A DNA stretch of 64,000 nucleotides. Origin: Alligator mississippiensis (taxonomy: Eukaryota; Chordata; Crocodylia; Alligatoridae). The notes beneath the pieces are model-generated. The model ran no database searches. It had not been told where the DNA came from and saw only the letters and a list, made by a program, of their open reading frames with translations. The stretch covers positions 48,024,001 through 48,088,000 of the forward strand of contig NC_081827.1 of assembly GCF_030867095.1 (NCBI RefSeq). Direction: 5' to 3'. The position numbers and the translations under genes are program-made. Of the stretch, positions 24,044 through 35,333 are shown piece after piece; the stretch's first letter is position 1; each line of letters opens with the position of its first letter.

Positions 24044-25297
24044 ATGAATCCCTGGGCCAGCCCAGTGGTACTTGTCCAGAAGCAGGATGGGTCCATCCAG
24101 TTCTGTGTGGACTACCGGAAGCTGAATGCTATTACCACCCCTGATGCTTACCCTATGCCCAGGACGGACTCTTTACTTGATCACCTGGGCCCTGCCAAGC
24201 TTATCTCTACTCTCGATCTGTCCAAAGGATTCTGGCAAATGGCACTGGATCCGGATGCCATAGCCAAGTCTGCCTTTACCGCACCTGTGGGACTATATGA
24301 GTTTACAGTTTTACCTTTTGGTATGCGCAAGTCTCCTGCATCTTTTCAAAGACTGATTAATAACCTGTTACAAGGATGTGAGCAGTTTGCCATGGCTTAC
24401 ATTGATGACATCGCCATCTTCAGTCAGGACTTTGAATCGCACCTGATTCATCTGACCACCGTGTTAGGCAAGATCAAGCAAGCTGGTCTTACTGTGAAAG
24501 CCAAAAAGTGCCAATGGGCACTATCTGAAGTGGTATATTTGGGACATCATGTGGGTGGAGGTCATATTGCTCCCTTGTGGGACAAGATCAAGGCCATTAG
24601 GGACTGGCCGCCTCCACAAACCAAGAAGCAAGTCAGAGCCTTCCTTGACCTGGCTGGATATTACAGGCAGTTTGTCCCTGGATTTGGAGTGACGGCAGCT
24701 CCCCTACATGAGTTGACCAAGAAGGGCAGCCCTGATCCATTGGTCTGGAAGCAGGGGTGCCAAGAAGCATTTGACACCCTAAAGGCTGCCCTGATCAAAC
24801 AACCGATTCTGAATGCACCGGTCCATGATAAACCCTTCTACGTAGCCACTAATGCCTCTGACTCAGGACTTGGATCTGTACTCTTACAAGAGCACCAAGA
24901 GACACGGCACCCCATGGTGTACTTAAGATGGAAGTTAATCCCTGAGGAGCAGAACCTGTCATCTATCAAGAAGGAGTGTTTGGCAATCATCTAGGTGCTG
25001 AACAAGCTGAGGCCCTATTTGTGGGGGCAGCAGTTCACCATCCTATCAGACCATGCCCCACTGCAGTGGTTGCAGACAGTGCAAAACACCAATGCCAAGC
25101 TTCAACAATGGGCCTGGCAGCTTCAGGAGTTCAACTTCAATGTCAAACACGTCAAGGGAAGCCAGACTGTGATAGCAGATGCCCTGTCACAAAAGGACTC
25201 TGGGCAGTGGGTCGGATGGACTCAGGCACACCTGAGAGAGCTCTGGCATGGGAGCTCCCCAATGTGCTTTCATGTTCTATGTGTAGTATTGTTATGA
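24044..25297 (+). pseudogene. reverse transcriptase and RNase H
   Basis: Same frame as the integrase stretch. RT motifs: PWASPVVLVQK at the start, VDYRKLNAIT (22-31), LDLSKGFWQ with D58, FGMRKSPASFQRL (92-104), and the active-site YIDD (119-122), then LGH (about 166). Ty3/Gypsy-type RNase H follows (PFYVATNASDSGLGSVLLQ), where the usual catalytic TDASD is TNASD. A TAG interrupts at 24992-24994 and the domain continues at 24995 (LSDHAPLQW, and KGSQTVIADALSQ). RT/RNase H at the end of pol, after integrase, is the Gmr1 feature. Confidence 0.88.
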
Positions 25298-25406
25298 CCA
25301 GTTTTATACGTTGTGTAATCTCTCTTTAGGTGTGAAAGGTGACCCTTCCAAATGAAACACACTCGTACTCATAGCTCTGTAAAGCCAGCCATGTGTCCAA
25401 GCTTTT

Positions 25407-25425
25407 AAAGGGGGGAGGGGGGGAG
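25407..25425 (+). promoter_or_regulatory. polypurine tract
   Basis: Nineteen purines (AAAGGGGGGAGGGGGGGAG) lie directly before the TGTGGC start of the 3' LTR. This is where plus-strand DNA synthesis would be primed. Confidence 0.85.
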
Positions 25426-25584
25426 TGTGGCAGAAGGCCACCTCTGTTTCTCCCCAAAACTCTGCTCTGTGACAATTTGGTTAAGATGGGCCCTGGAGAG
25501 GGTACACACCTTACCCTATCTCTTTGGGTGACCTGAGCTGGATACATTCCTGAGGGAGGGGGGAAACCTGCTCCCTCTGCCTAC

Positions 25585-26934
25585 ATGAAAAAATTTTGAA
25601 AAAATCTTTGAAAAAATTATCAAGGCTCACATTTGCGAGAGCCCGGCAGGACAAATTATGCTGAGGGGAAACCAGCACGGGTTCGTGGCAGGCAGATCGT
25701 GCCTGACCAATCTAGTCTGTTTTTATGACCAGGTTACAAAACGCCTGGACACAGGAGGAGGGGTGGATGTCGTATACTTAGACTTCAGGAAGGCCTTCGA
25801 TACGGTATCCCACCCCATACTGGTGAACAGGTTAAGAGGCTGTGACTTGGATGACTGCACAGTCCAGTGGGTGGTGAATTGGCTGGAGGGTCGCACCCAG
25901 AGAGTCGTGGTAGATGGGTCGGTTTCGACCTGGAAGGGTGTGGGCAGTGGGGTCCCGCAGGGCTCGGTCCTTGGACCGATACTCTTTAATGTCTTCATCA
26001 GTGACTTGGACGAGAGAGTGAAATGTACTCTGTCCAAGTTTGCAGATGACACAAAGCTATGGGGAGAAGTAGACACGCCGGAGGGCAGGGAACAACTGCA
26101 GGCAGACCTGGACAGGTTGGACAAATGGGCAGAAAACAACAGAATGCAGTTCAACAAGGAGAAATGCAAAGTGCTGCACCTAGGGAGGAAAAATGTCCAG
26201 CACACCTACAGCCTAGGGAATGACCTGCTGGGTGGCACAGAAGTGGAAAGGGATCTTGGAGTCCTAGTGGACTCCAAGATGAACATGAGTCGGCAGTGTG
26301 ACAAAGCCATCAGAAAAGCTAATGGCACTTTATCGTGCATCAGCAGATGCATGACAAATAGGTCCAAGGAGGTGATACTTCCCCTCTATCGGGCGCTGGT
26401 CAGACCGCAGTTGGAGTACTGCGTGCAATTCTGGGCGCCACACTTCAAGAAGGATGCGGATAACCTGGAGAGGGTCCAGAGAAGGGCCACTCGTATGGTT
26501 AAGGGCCTGAAGACCAAGCCCTACGAGGAGAGACTAGAGAAACTGGACCTTTTCAGCCTCCACAAGAGAAGGTTGAGAGGCGACCTTGTGGCTGCCTATA
26601 AGTTCATCACAGGGGCACAGAAGGGAATAGGTGAGGTTTTATTCACCAGGGCACCCCCGGGGGTTACAAGAAATAATGGCCACAAGCTAGCAGAGAGCAG
26701 ATTTAGATTGGACATTAGGAAGAACTTCTTCACAGTTCGAGTGGCCAAGGTCTGGAACGGGCTCCCAAGGGAGGTGGTGCTCTCCCCTACCCTGGGGGTC
26801 TTCAAGAGGAGGTTAGATGAGTATCTAGCTGGGGTCATCTAGACCCAGCACTCTTTCCTGCTTATGCAGGGGGTCGGACTCGATCTATTGAGGTCCCTTC
26901 CGACCCTAGGATCTATGAATCTATGAATCTATGA
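25585..26934 (+). mobile_element. 5'-truncated CR1 non-LTR retrotransposon
   Basis: It begins with RT coding sequence (KIIKAHICE-type string just before 25658) and ends with GAGGTCCCTTCCGACCCTAG and a tail of CTATGAAT-type repeats ending at 26934, the diagnostic CR1 3' end. The 5' part, including the endonuclease, is missing as is usual for CR1. It lies within the 3' LTR of the Gmr1-like element, so it is younger than that insertion. The left edge is uncertain by about 20 bases because of an A/T-rich GAAAAAAT repeat. Confidence 0.88.
25658..26842 (+). CDS. CR1 reverse transcriptase, C-terminal two thirds, uninterrupted
   Basis: A 394-codon open frame with no stop up to the natural CR1 ORF2 end. 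RT motifs: QHGFVAGRSC (6-15), YLDFRKAFDTV with D42, SGVPQGSVLGPILF (97-110), and FADDTKLW (128-135; nucleotides 26039-26050). The C-terminal CR1 domain follows: PLYRALVRPQLEYC, LERVQRRATRM, DIRKNFFTVR, and FKRRLDEYLAG near the stop. Both catalytic Asp of FADD are present. The ATG at 25658 is internal to the original ORF2; the fragment lacks the first RT motifs and the endonuclease, so it is not autonomous. The open frame indicates a fairly recent insertion. Confidence 0.85.
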   Translation: MLRGNQHGFVAGRSCLTNLVCFYDQVTKRLDTGGGVDVVYLDFRKAFDTVSHPILVNRLRGCDLDDCTVQWVVNWLEGRTQRVVVDGSVSTWKGVGSGVPQGSVLGPILFNVFISDLDERVKCTLSKFADDTKLWGEVDTPEGREQLQADLDRLDKWAENNRMQFNKEKCKVLHLGRKNVQHTYSLGNDLLGGTEVERDLGVLVDSKMNMSRQCDKAIRKANGTLSCISRCMTNRSKEVILPLYRALVRPQLEYCVQFWAPHFKKDADNLERVQRRATRMVKGLKTKPYEERLEKLDLFSLHKRRLRGDLVAAYKFITGAQKGIGEVLFTRAPPGVTRNNGHKLAESRFRLDIRKNFFTVRVAKVWNGLPREVVLSPTLGVFKRRLDEYLAGVI

Positions 26935-27083
26935 TTGGCATCACATACCTGGGTGAGGGGCTTGGGCTCCCTGGAGAGCTAGAGGCTGTCAGTCTGCCCA
27001 GCAACTAGTGATGCATTTCAGATTGGTTGGCTGACAGCCAACAGGTGCTGGCCTCCATTGGACCAGGTAAATGTCATAAGGGC

Positions 27084-27090
27084 TATATAA
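27084..27090 (+). promoter_or_regulatory. TATA box of the 3' LTR
   Basis: TATATAA within GGGCTATATAAGTTAAGG, about 310 bases before an AATAAA at 27394-27399, fits the U3/R promoter of the Gmr1-like LTR. Confidence 0.6.
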
Positions 27091-27393
27091 GTTAAGGACT
27101 GCCCAGGAGGTAGGAGGCAGTAGCCATGAGGAAGACTCAGAGAGAAGAGCTGAATCATCTGAAACTTGCTGTCTCTCAAAACTCATGATCAAGGAACTGC
27201 CTGCCTCCAGAGGGAATCTCCACCTGCCTCTGGATGATACTTGTGAGTAAGCTACCTGAGATCTAACTAGATATATTGCTTGCAGTAACTCAGATGCATG
27301 ATCAAAGGCTACCCAGCCATGCTAATTCACTCTGTGGGATTTCTCTGATATTCCTCTACCCTGTACCCTATTGCAACCCTACCCCTTGTAACC

Positions 27394-27399
27394 AATAAA
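27394..27399 (+). terminator. polyadenylation signal of the 3' LTR
   Basis: AATAAA followed at about 10 bases by TTTGT and later by GT-rich GGGTGTGGGTC, as expected for an R/U5 cleavage site. Confidence 0.6.
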
Positions 27400-27777
27400 G
27401 TTCTCCTTTGTACATAGCATGGGAGATTTATTGGGTGTGGGTCTAGATTATGCCTTGGGGTCCCCTTGGTTCAGCTGACTAAGGGAGACCACTACTTGTG
27501 CTTCCTACTGAGAGAAGCACCCCCAAGTGCTTGAAGTGAGTCAAGTCCCCTCAAGGGCTACTAGGTCTCTGTTTCCCAGGGTGCACAGAGCCAGAATAAA
27601 GCCCAGCCCTGGGTGGTGGCAGTTTTTACCCCAGGCTAGTGGGTGTGCTCCAGGAGTGGGGTTGGCCAGACATGAGGTGGCGCCCCCAGGGAGGCACTCG
27701 GAGCCTGGAAGGTGGTCAGGCACAGTAAGGTGGGTGGCTCAACACAGGAGCACCCCCTACTGGCCCACCACAGGCTG

Positions 27778-30700
27778 TAGCCTGTAGCCTGTTGTGGGGC
27801 TCTAGCCCCTACTGAGGGCCGTGGCCTGGGGGGTCAGTCCGTGAGCTGCGCAGGGGAGCTGCTCCCTTACGGGGGCAGGAGACCCACCCCTCTTGACCAG
27901 CCCCCCTCATGTGCCCCCCACACCCACAGTCTCCCCACAATCCACCCATAAACCCCTCGCCCACATACCTGGCCCTGTGGGTCAGGAGTGAGGGGACTGG
28001 GGTGGGAGGCAGGCTGTGGGTTGAGAATGAGGGGCAAGGGCAGGGGCAGGGCACTAGTATATCAATGCTGCTCAGTGCTGCACAACCTTGGGTAGAGGCA
28101 GCTCTGATTTTTCTATGACAAAAAAGCCAGAAGTCAATGCTAAATTGTATAGATATTTAGAATTTATTTTATTATGATGATAGATGCACTGGTAGGCTTC
28201 CAAATTACTTTAAAATTGTGAATATGTCAATAAAACAGAGGCCAACTGATTTTGCAGTTTTTAAATAGAGAACACCATTATTCCTTCTAGTGAGGCAAGT
28301 GGCAGGACCCAGGCAAAGGAGCCTGCTCAGAGCTGGCACCCAAGACCCAGCTGGAGGTGACTGACATCCAAGCCACTTGGGGCCAAGAGGACATGCTTTG
28401 ACAGTTCAAAGCAGGCCACCACACTGAGAATATCTTCCGGGTGATAGCTGCCCAGATGGCTGGGGGTGGCACATGTGGCAGTAGTGCCATACAAAGGCCA
28501 ACTGTGCTGCCACAGCCCACTGGCAGCTGGCCCAGAGGTGCAGATGCCTCTAAGGACCATGCAGTTCCCATCTGGGTCTGGCAGGCGTGCAGCCTTGGGG
28601 CCACATGCTGTGGCAGGTGGCAGCAAGTCACAGCCGAGCAGCAGCCCCCACTGCTGGACTGCTGCAGTGGGTAGAGGGTGCAGGGAACTCTCAGGGCTGC
28701 TTCAGCAGCCCAGCTGGCCCAAGGGGTAGTGTCCACAGGTACCAATTGGCTGGGCCCCAGAAGCTCCTGAGAGTGAGTAACCCTGAGCTACTTGCCAGGG
28801 CGGCTTTTTTTACTGCTGGGGCCAGGACAGGTGCTGGCCCCAGACTCTAGCTACTCCTGGCTGCAGATCCAGGAGGAGCCAAGCAGGGTTATTTTGTCCC
28901 AAGTGGCACAACTTGCACCACAACAAAGTGCATGTCCGGGCGTGTGCACTGAGGCAAAGAGCCCCGGCTCAAATTTGTACCCCTTCTATTTGAGCTACTG
29001 CAAACCCTGCATGTGTGGACGCACCCAGTGTGTACAGATTGTAAACAATAGAGTGGGAAATGTGTCAGGTACTTTTCATCTGTTGAGCTATGGAATCATT
29101 TCAAAGACCTGAAAATGATTTCTATTCAGCAGTAGGCTTGGAGTGTTGTTATAGCCAGAAAGGTCCAGGAAATATGTGATAACCAAGTTTTTTATCTTTT
29201 TGTTGGGCTAGTTGTATAGTTGGGAGAGATGTTAGACAAGCTTTGGGCACAAGTGTCCTTCTTCAGGTTACAGGAAAGAGCAATGTAATTAAAGAAATTT
29301 CTCCAAAGTATAGCCAGAAAATAAAGGGCCCTGAAACTTATTATATCATAACATCTAGTCGTTGAAAGAAAAAGGCTGAGAAATATAAATGTTGGAAGAG
29401 TTTATAATTAATCATTTGAGTTTTTCATAGATCCAAGCCAATATGTCAGATTAAATCTGATACATTATTGCATTTCTATTGAAAATTACTAGTCTAGCAT
29501 GATGGCACAGCTTTATGCTTCTAATTGCCTGATCTAAGCAGATTTGGATATATACATTAAAATATTTTTTGAATTAGAAATTTCAGCTCAATTATAAAAT
29601 TGGAATAGTTAGAACAAAATCAGGTTTGCCCTTCCAATGACCCTATCCTTCATCTTTATATGTTCACAGGTGATGTATAATACAGTTTCCAATCCTAGAA
29701 CAGATGTCTGCCTCTGAGCACCTTTTAACATTATTTATGAAAGCAGGAGCTGAACTGGTTCCAGACTTGTGTTACAAATAATCCTATCAAGATGTCACAG
29801 TTCAGTCTGCATTAGGAAAAACGGTGGGTATTTTTTATTCCAAATCGTGTAGAGATTTTGACCAATTAATTGTGTAAAATTTGGAAGCTATTTTATAATA
29901 ATTGACCATTCTGTACGAATGTTGACAGTCTTTCATTGATGTCGTTATATTATATGCCCTGGGCTGCTCTGTCACATCACCATTTGTCCTATTAACTATA
30001 AATCCAACAAGAATGATAGTTCCATTCTTCCAGCACTGACTTTGGAGTGCTTGTGCTGTTATTGCTCCTAATTTTAGACAAGAAAAAGGCAGAGGCAACT
30101 AGAAGTCATGTAGCACTATGAACACTAAGAAGTCAGACAGATCCTCTGCTATATTGTTACTGACCTGACATGCAGCAATTACAATGATGTTCTTGTGAGG
30201 AATGCAGATTTAAGAGAATGGGATACCCTATTTTTCCCATGGAAACTAAATAGAATAGATCTGTCCTGGAATGAAATACAGACTTTTTGTTCTCTCCTTT
30301 ACAGCAAAGTATAAGCATCTCCTCTAACAATGAAGCAAATGAATTACGTGTTATTGATTGTACCTACTGATTCTCTTTTATTTCTGTGCTCGTGAGGACT
30401 CCTGTATCTTATCTTCTTTCTTGGAATCTCTTTCTCCCTTTTTGTAGCCTGATCTGCAGTGCCTCCCATGCCACTGGCTGGCTATATTGCTATCCAGCTG
30501 GTTGCAAGAATGCACCAACAAAATAAAATGCATCCCAGGAATATAAGCTTAGCCAAAGCTGCTGTATAATATATTAATATAAGGTACTGGACTTAATCAA
30601 CCATGCTTGTGCAGGAAAAGGGACCTCACAGTCAGTGTGGGCAGGCAAGAAGCAGCATATCTTCAATGTACAATGCTGGTTCAAACAAAAGATTAGGATG

Positions 30701-30984
30701 TCTGATTTACAATGGAAGACAATCCTGAAAATATTGCAGTGCCATTGTAGAATGGTGGCAGAGCTGCATTTGGATTTCTGCATTCAGCTCTCATCACCGT
30801 ATCTCAGAAAAGCACAAACAGTACAAGTTTACCTATCGAGGTAAAATAAGGACCAGAATCCAGATAACCTCTGTCTAAAGTTTATTCCAGATGAAGTGAA
30901 GGTGATTCTGTGGTACATGGGGAAGCAGAAGAAGAAATTATAGGAATAATAAAACTCTTATTTGGGAGATTATTATTTGTATTA
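27778..30984. other. non-coding DNA, GC-rich to ~29.0 kb then AT-rich
   Basis: No gene recognised. A string near 29010-29030 (GTGTGGACGCACCCAG) looks like the end of a hAT-type element (complement CTGGGTGCGTCCACAC), but I could not find its other end. 27.8-28.1 kb is G/C-rich like the flank before 20.1 kb, suggesting the Gmr1-like element landed in an older GC-rich repeat. Confidence 0.5.
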
Positions 30985-31210
30985 TTTCTTCTTGCTATTG
31001 TGCTTGTACCTACAGACCCCAAATGCAATCAAGTCCCTATTGTACTTGGTGATGTACAAAGACTAAGAAGCAGCTTCTGTCCCAATCTAAAGAGACGAGA
31101 CAGACAGAGAGGGGAAGTGACTTGCCCAAGGTTACAGAACAGAGACAAAACTAAGTAAAAACCCCAGGTCTTCTAGATCTCATGCCCATGCTACGTCCAT
31201 TGGACCATTC
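30985..31210 (+). repeat. ancient SINE-like repeat (MIR/CORE-SINE-like)
   Basis: It contains GGGGAAGTGACTTGCCCAAG followed by GTTACAGAACAGAGAC, CCCCAGGTCTTCTAGATCTC and CATTGGACCATTCTTTGC. This is the familiar amniote repeat core with 'tgacttgcccaaggtcac' and 'ccactggaccat'. The exact subfamily is not assigned. Confidence 0.6.
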
Positions 31211-31941
31211 TTTGCCAAACATATTTTCAGTCTTGGGATACTTTTGAACTATGTCTCTTTAACGTCCATGTCCACAGAAGCTAAGCTTACTTCAGTAAAG
31301 GCTTGTCTGAATAGATACTGTCTTGTCGTTTTAACAATACTCAGGTCATAATTGATATATGTTTGTTTTATTGCTATGTGCTCAAAAGCCATATGGTGGC
31401 CACACTGTATATTGCTGAAATAAAATTCCCCACAGAAGGTGTATAACCCTGAAATCCTGCAGTTCAGCATGAGGATCTATAGGCTATAAAGAAAGGAGAG
31501 TGCCCCTTGTGTTAATTAGGCAAACCCACCCTTTTCTGGCTCTGCTGCAACTAATGGAAGTTCCAATAGCCTTTGGGGTAGAGTAGCTGCCCTGCATGAC
31601 ACCAAGATGGCTTAAGCCAAGAGCTCCTAGGCTTGTCTAAAGGGCTTCTTATTTCTGTTAAAAATTAACATAATTATACCCTGAATCTTTGCTACATAAG
31701 CACAAGTACTCTTGTAAACCTGTCATTTGGGGAGTACGCGCCAAGTGGAGTCAGGTTCATGAAATGACAGCATGATTCATCAGGATTTATAAATCACACT
31801 CAATCTCTGTGATCTTACTAGGGTGGCTGCAAGCAGGCTTTTTCAGGTGTGACTTCACCCTGATGGAGTCAGGTAATGCCTGGTAGGTAAGTTGTTGTAT
31901 TGTGGTTGTTACAATACAATAATGAATTTGGTTTAATCTCT

Positions 31942-32370
31942 GTGGGTGCATCTACATGTTCAACTAATGTGGAGCAATAAACTCCAGTGCAGTTTGCACC
32001 AGAATCAGTTGCTCTGGATCCAACATCTACATGTGCACCTGGGTCCACAACACTTTGAGCTGGGGCAGAGCAGCCCCAAGTTAGCAGCAGGCTCAGGGGG
32101 TCAGCCCCAGGCTCCTGGTGGTAATGTTGGACAGTGTCAAGGCTGACTGGGGCATGAGAGTGCTAAAATGCAGCCCCCCACTATTTAGTGCCCTTGTGCC
32201 CCAGCCAGCCCCTGTCACTGTCTACATATGCATTTCAGTGCATGTAATTACATAATTGATTTAATTAATTGATTTACTACATTGTAATACTGACACACAT
32301 ATAGACAGTGATGCTTTACAGCAGAGCTAATTAGTCAACTGCAGTAAAGCACATGTGTAGATGCACCCTG
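31942..32370 (+). mobile_element. TIR element, GGGTGCATCTACA family
   Basis: The left end GGGTGCATCTACATGTTCAA and the right end, whose complement reads CAGGGTGCATCTACACATGT, form an inverted repeat. The interior includes GCAGAGCAGCCCC and CCCCAGCCAGCCCCTGTCAC. hAT-like by its ends; the flanks do not show a clear target duplication. It lies about 80 bases before a second, diverged member. Confidence 0.6.
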
Positions 32371-32449
32371 TATGAACAAAATAAGTACAGGATTTGTAAA
32401 GGTCCTTAATGCTGTTTAGACCTCTAAATAGCCACCTTCAAGCATACTG

Positions 32450-32905
32450 GACACATCAACATGTTCAATTAATTTGGAGAAATAAACTCCAGTGCATATC
32501 ACACTGGAGTTTATTGCTCCCAGTTACAGCATTTGAACGTGTGCCTAGGACTGCAGCACATTGAGCTTGGTCAGAGCAGCCCCTGTTGGCAAAAGGCCCG
32601 AGGAGGTCAGCCTGTGAGCCCAGGGCTGCTGTGACCTGCTCAACTGTGGAGGGACTGGCTAGGGCATGAGGATGTTCCAGTGCAGAGCTAGGTGACAGGC
32701 AGCCCACAACACTGAAGTACCCCCCTGCCCCAGCCAGCCCTGTCAGTGTCTGCATGGGTGGTGTTGAACAGTAAAGAACTCCACCATAGGATACTACTTG
32801 TATTTACTTTATTAGATTACTGCAGCCTAATAGGGCCATGCGTGTAGACACAGAGACGTTACTACAAATCTAATTAGGCAACTTTGCAGTAAACGTCCCA
32901 TTTAG
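32450..32905 (+). mobile_element. second, diverged member of the 31.9-kb TIR family
   Basis: The same blocks are in the same order: ACATGTTCAATTAATTTGGA, AATAAACTCCAGTGCA, AGAGCAGCCCCTGTTGGC, CCCCAGCCAGCCCTGTCAGT, then CATGCGTGTAGACA and TGCAGTAAACGTCCC. Ends are too decayed to place exactly. It has its own short inverted repeat near 32485-32520 (AACTCCAGTG against CACTGGAGTT). Confidence 0.5.
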
Positions 32906-33357
32906 ACATTGCTCCATGCAGTCTCCCTCCTAAACCAGGCGCAGTGTAGCTGCCTCCTCATTGTACTGAAGACAGGCCAATTACTGCTGTTGAGCACCAG
33001 CGTGGAAGCCAACTAGCCCAACCCCATGCTCACAGAGATGCATGGAAACAGCTATACTGCTTCCAGTTTAAGAGGAAGCCTGCAGGGAGCAGTACAATGT
33101 CTTTGAGTACACCTCTGTTTAGCATCCTAAATCTATGGTCTAAACATGGCCAAATGACTCGGGAATAGTAACTCCCAATGAAAGGAAATGAGTTGGTTTT
33201 CTGAACCTGCTTAGATAATCCCAGTCCAAACCCATTTTGTATTATGTAGTCATGTAGTCACATGTAGTCATGTCACACATGTAGTCATGTGTGTATGTGT
33301 ATAAATTAAATATATCCACGCGCGTGTGTGTATGTATAAATCAAATATATCCACATA

Positions 33358-33360
<3 letters not shown>

Positions 33361-33401
<41 letters not shown>
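33361..33401 (+). repeat. (GT)n microsatellite
   Basis: About 20 uninterrupted GT units, flanked by WATATCCA-type A/T-rich sequence. Confidence 0.95.
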
Positions 33402-33402
<1 letters not shown>

Positions 33403-35333
33403 ATATGTATTTGTTTATATGGATATATCCACAAATACTGCACTGTATAAATAACAAAGATCATTGTGAGTTGAAATTTACAGCAAAAGAAAAGCCTGGT
33501 CCAATTTCCCACTGGTAGTGAAACTGATTCAATTGTGATCACCCTGTTTTAAGCCTTGCTAGTAGAAAGTAACCAGACAGAAAAAATCAAATACATGGCA
33601 AAACAGTGGTACCCAGAGACAGAACAAAGAAATGCATCGAGTAAGTTTACATGTAATTTTAAAAAATCCTTTCTTAGAACATTTAATGCTGTCATAAATA
33701 AAAGGACTCTTCCATTAACTCATGGAAAATTCAAACCCTGATGGCATAAGATTAAGCAGGTATATCTGTACATCTAGAAATCAATGTTTCAAAACCCTGA
33801 TGCTCAAGAAACATTTAATCTTCATTATTCCATAAGTATACTGTATATGGTTTTTTTGGGTTCCATTTTGTTGATGAAATGTAGATGCTAAGGTAGTACT
33901 ACCACGATTTAGGAAAGAACTATGCATTCTTTGTCCAGGCAACTTAGCAGTCACCATTTATTCTTCTCTTACTCGAATAGTTTCAGTAATAGTTCTGCTT
34001 GCAGTAAATTGGTTGGTCTGCCAAATAATTAATTTTTCCCTCCACATACAGGTCAAATTTGTTCAGAAAAGTTAAGGTTCATATCTGAAAAAGTATTAAA
34101 ATTGTTCATTTTGTTAGAGTATCTCTAAGAGGCTCCTGTCCCTTGTAGTAGGGAGTGTACAAAAATATCAAAAGGACAGTTCCTTCTTCGAATGATGAGT
34201 GTCAACAGGAAGCTTAACACAACAGATGGGGTGGGAAAAGAAAACAACGAGATGATTGTGATCAAGATAATAAGCAATATCGCAGAACTATAGTAACAGC
34301 TTATCTGTGAGTATAATAGATACTACTATTTGAGCACCATCCACCTAGAGGATGCATTTAGACAATTCCAGTTACTTATTTTAATCAGTGCTAGAGAAGT
34401 TTGGATTCACTTGAAATTTCTGCCACTTAAGATGCCACAGTTGCCAATTGACTTGTTCTGTTACCCAACAATTTCTAAGTTTGTCTCTGATGCTGAGATC
34501 ACCAGTCACACACCCATAGCACTGTGTGAAAAATAACCAAGATCCAAATTCAGAAAAGCTTTTTATTTTTAAGTGCATCTTTTAGGCATTATTCTATAGT
34601 AATTCAATTTTAGTATAAATATGTGTTTTGTAGGGAAAGATCATCTCTCTACTAAGACCGCTGAAAACTACCTGGGTTAGAAGAAGCAAAATGTAGATGG
34701 GAACTAGGAACAAACCATTTTTCTAAACACTTGGACTTTAATGCACAATATTTAGCTCACCTTTAAATGATGATACCCTTAAATGAGATTATAGTAATGT
34801 CTGGAAAAAAGGCAAACTTGTGTCCCTTATTATAATGTGTGTCAAAGATAAGTGAATGACTGGCTGCCCAACACAACACACCACTTAGGAGTACAGTCCA
34901 AAATGAATACAACAAAGGCTGAGGGGATGGACCCAAAGCATTTGCTTTCTGGTTAGATGACCTTTTTTCTACTCATTTGATCTACTGACATGTCTCAATG
35001 GCTTTTTTCTACTTAGAGTAAGAACATAGACTTGGTGTTGTGTACATTCCTAGTGCTCAGATTTCATTTTCACTTATTATGTGTGATAAAATACACCAAT
35101 TTCAAATGTTTGTATCCTTATCTCAACTATGATGAAGACATTGGTTGTGCTTTTATTCTGGTAGGGTTATTGTTTTTCTTTGCTTGGTTAGTTGGTTGCT
35201 GGCCTTTTTAAAATTCTGTGTAATTTTTGTCCTGCAACAATTGATTTTTGTGGTATTTTGCATTTGTTTTCCTCAAGAAAGGGAAGATAACGGGGAAAAG
35301 AAAGAGATGTTTTTGAATATCTAAATGCCACCC
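33402..35333. other. AT-rich non-coding DNA
   Basis: No gene and no repeat with recognisable ends. Confidence 0.55.

Larger units (their letters stand above)
25426..27772 (+). repeat. 3' LTR, split by a CR1 insertion
   Basis: It starts TGTGGCAGAAGG and ends GCCCACCACA; TGTGGC...CCCACA-like ends are near-inverted repeats. Without the CR1 (25585-26934) the LTR is about 1.0 kb. The right-hand part has a TATA box at 27084-27090 and AATAAA at 27394-27399. The last ~190 bases are the part copied, inverted, at the 5' end of the element. Confidence 0.8.
20106..27777 (+). mobile_element. Gmr1-like LTR retrotransposon with GGCTG target duplication
   Basis: A 7.66-kb insertion (20111-27772) is flanked by GGCTG on both sides (20106-20110 and 27773-27777). 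Order: rearranged 5' LTR, tRNA-Leu-like primer site, gag with a zinc knuckle, protease, integrase, RT, RNase H, polypurine tract, 3' LTR. Integrase before RT within a Ty3/Gypsy-type RT is the arrangement described for Gmr1 elements; the same family is the source from which SCAN domains are thought to derive. The pol frame carries stops and at least two frame changes, so the element is dead. A CR1 element splits its 3' LTR. Confidence 0.85.

Noticed and set aside
33291..33542. Frames across 33.3-33.5 kb on both strands
   Set aside because: They consist of Cys/Val or His/Thr repeats from the GT microsatellite.
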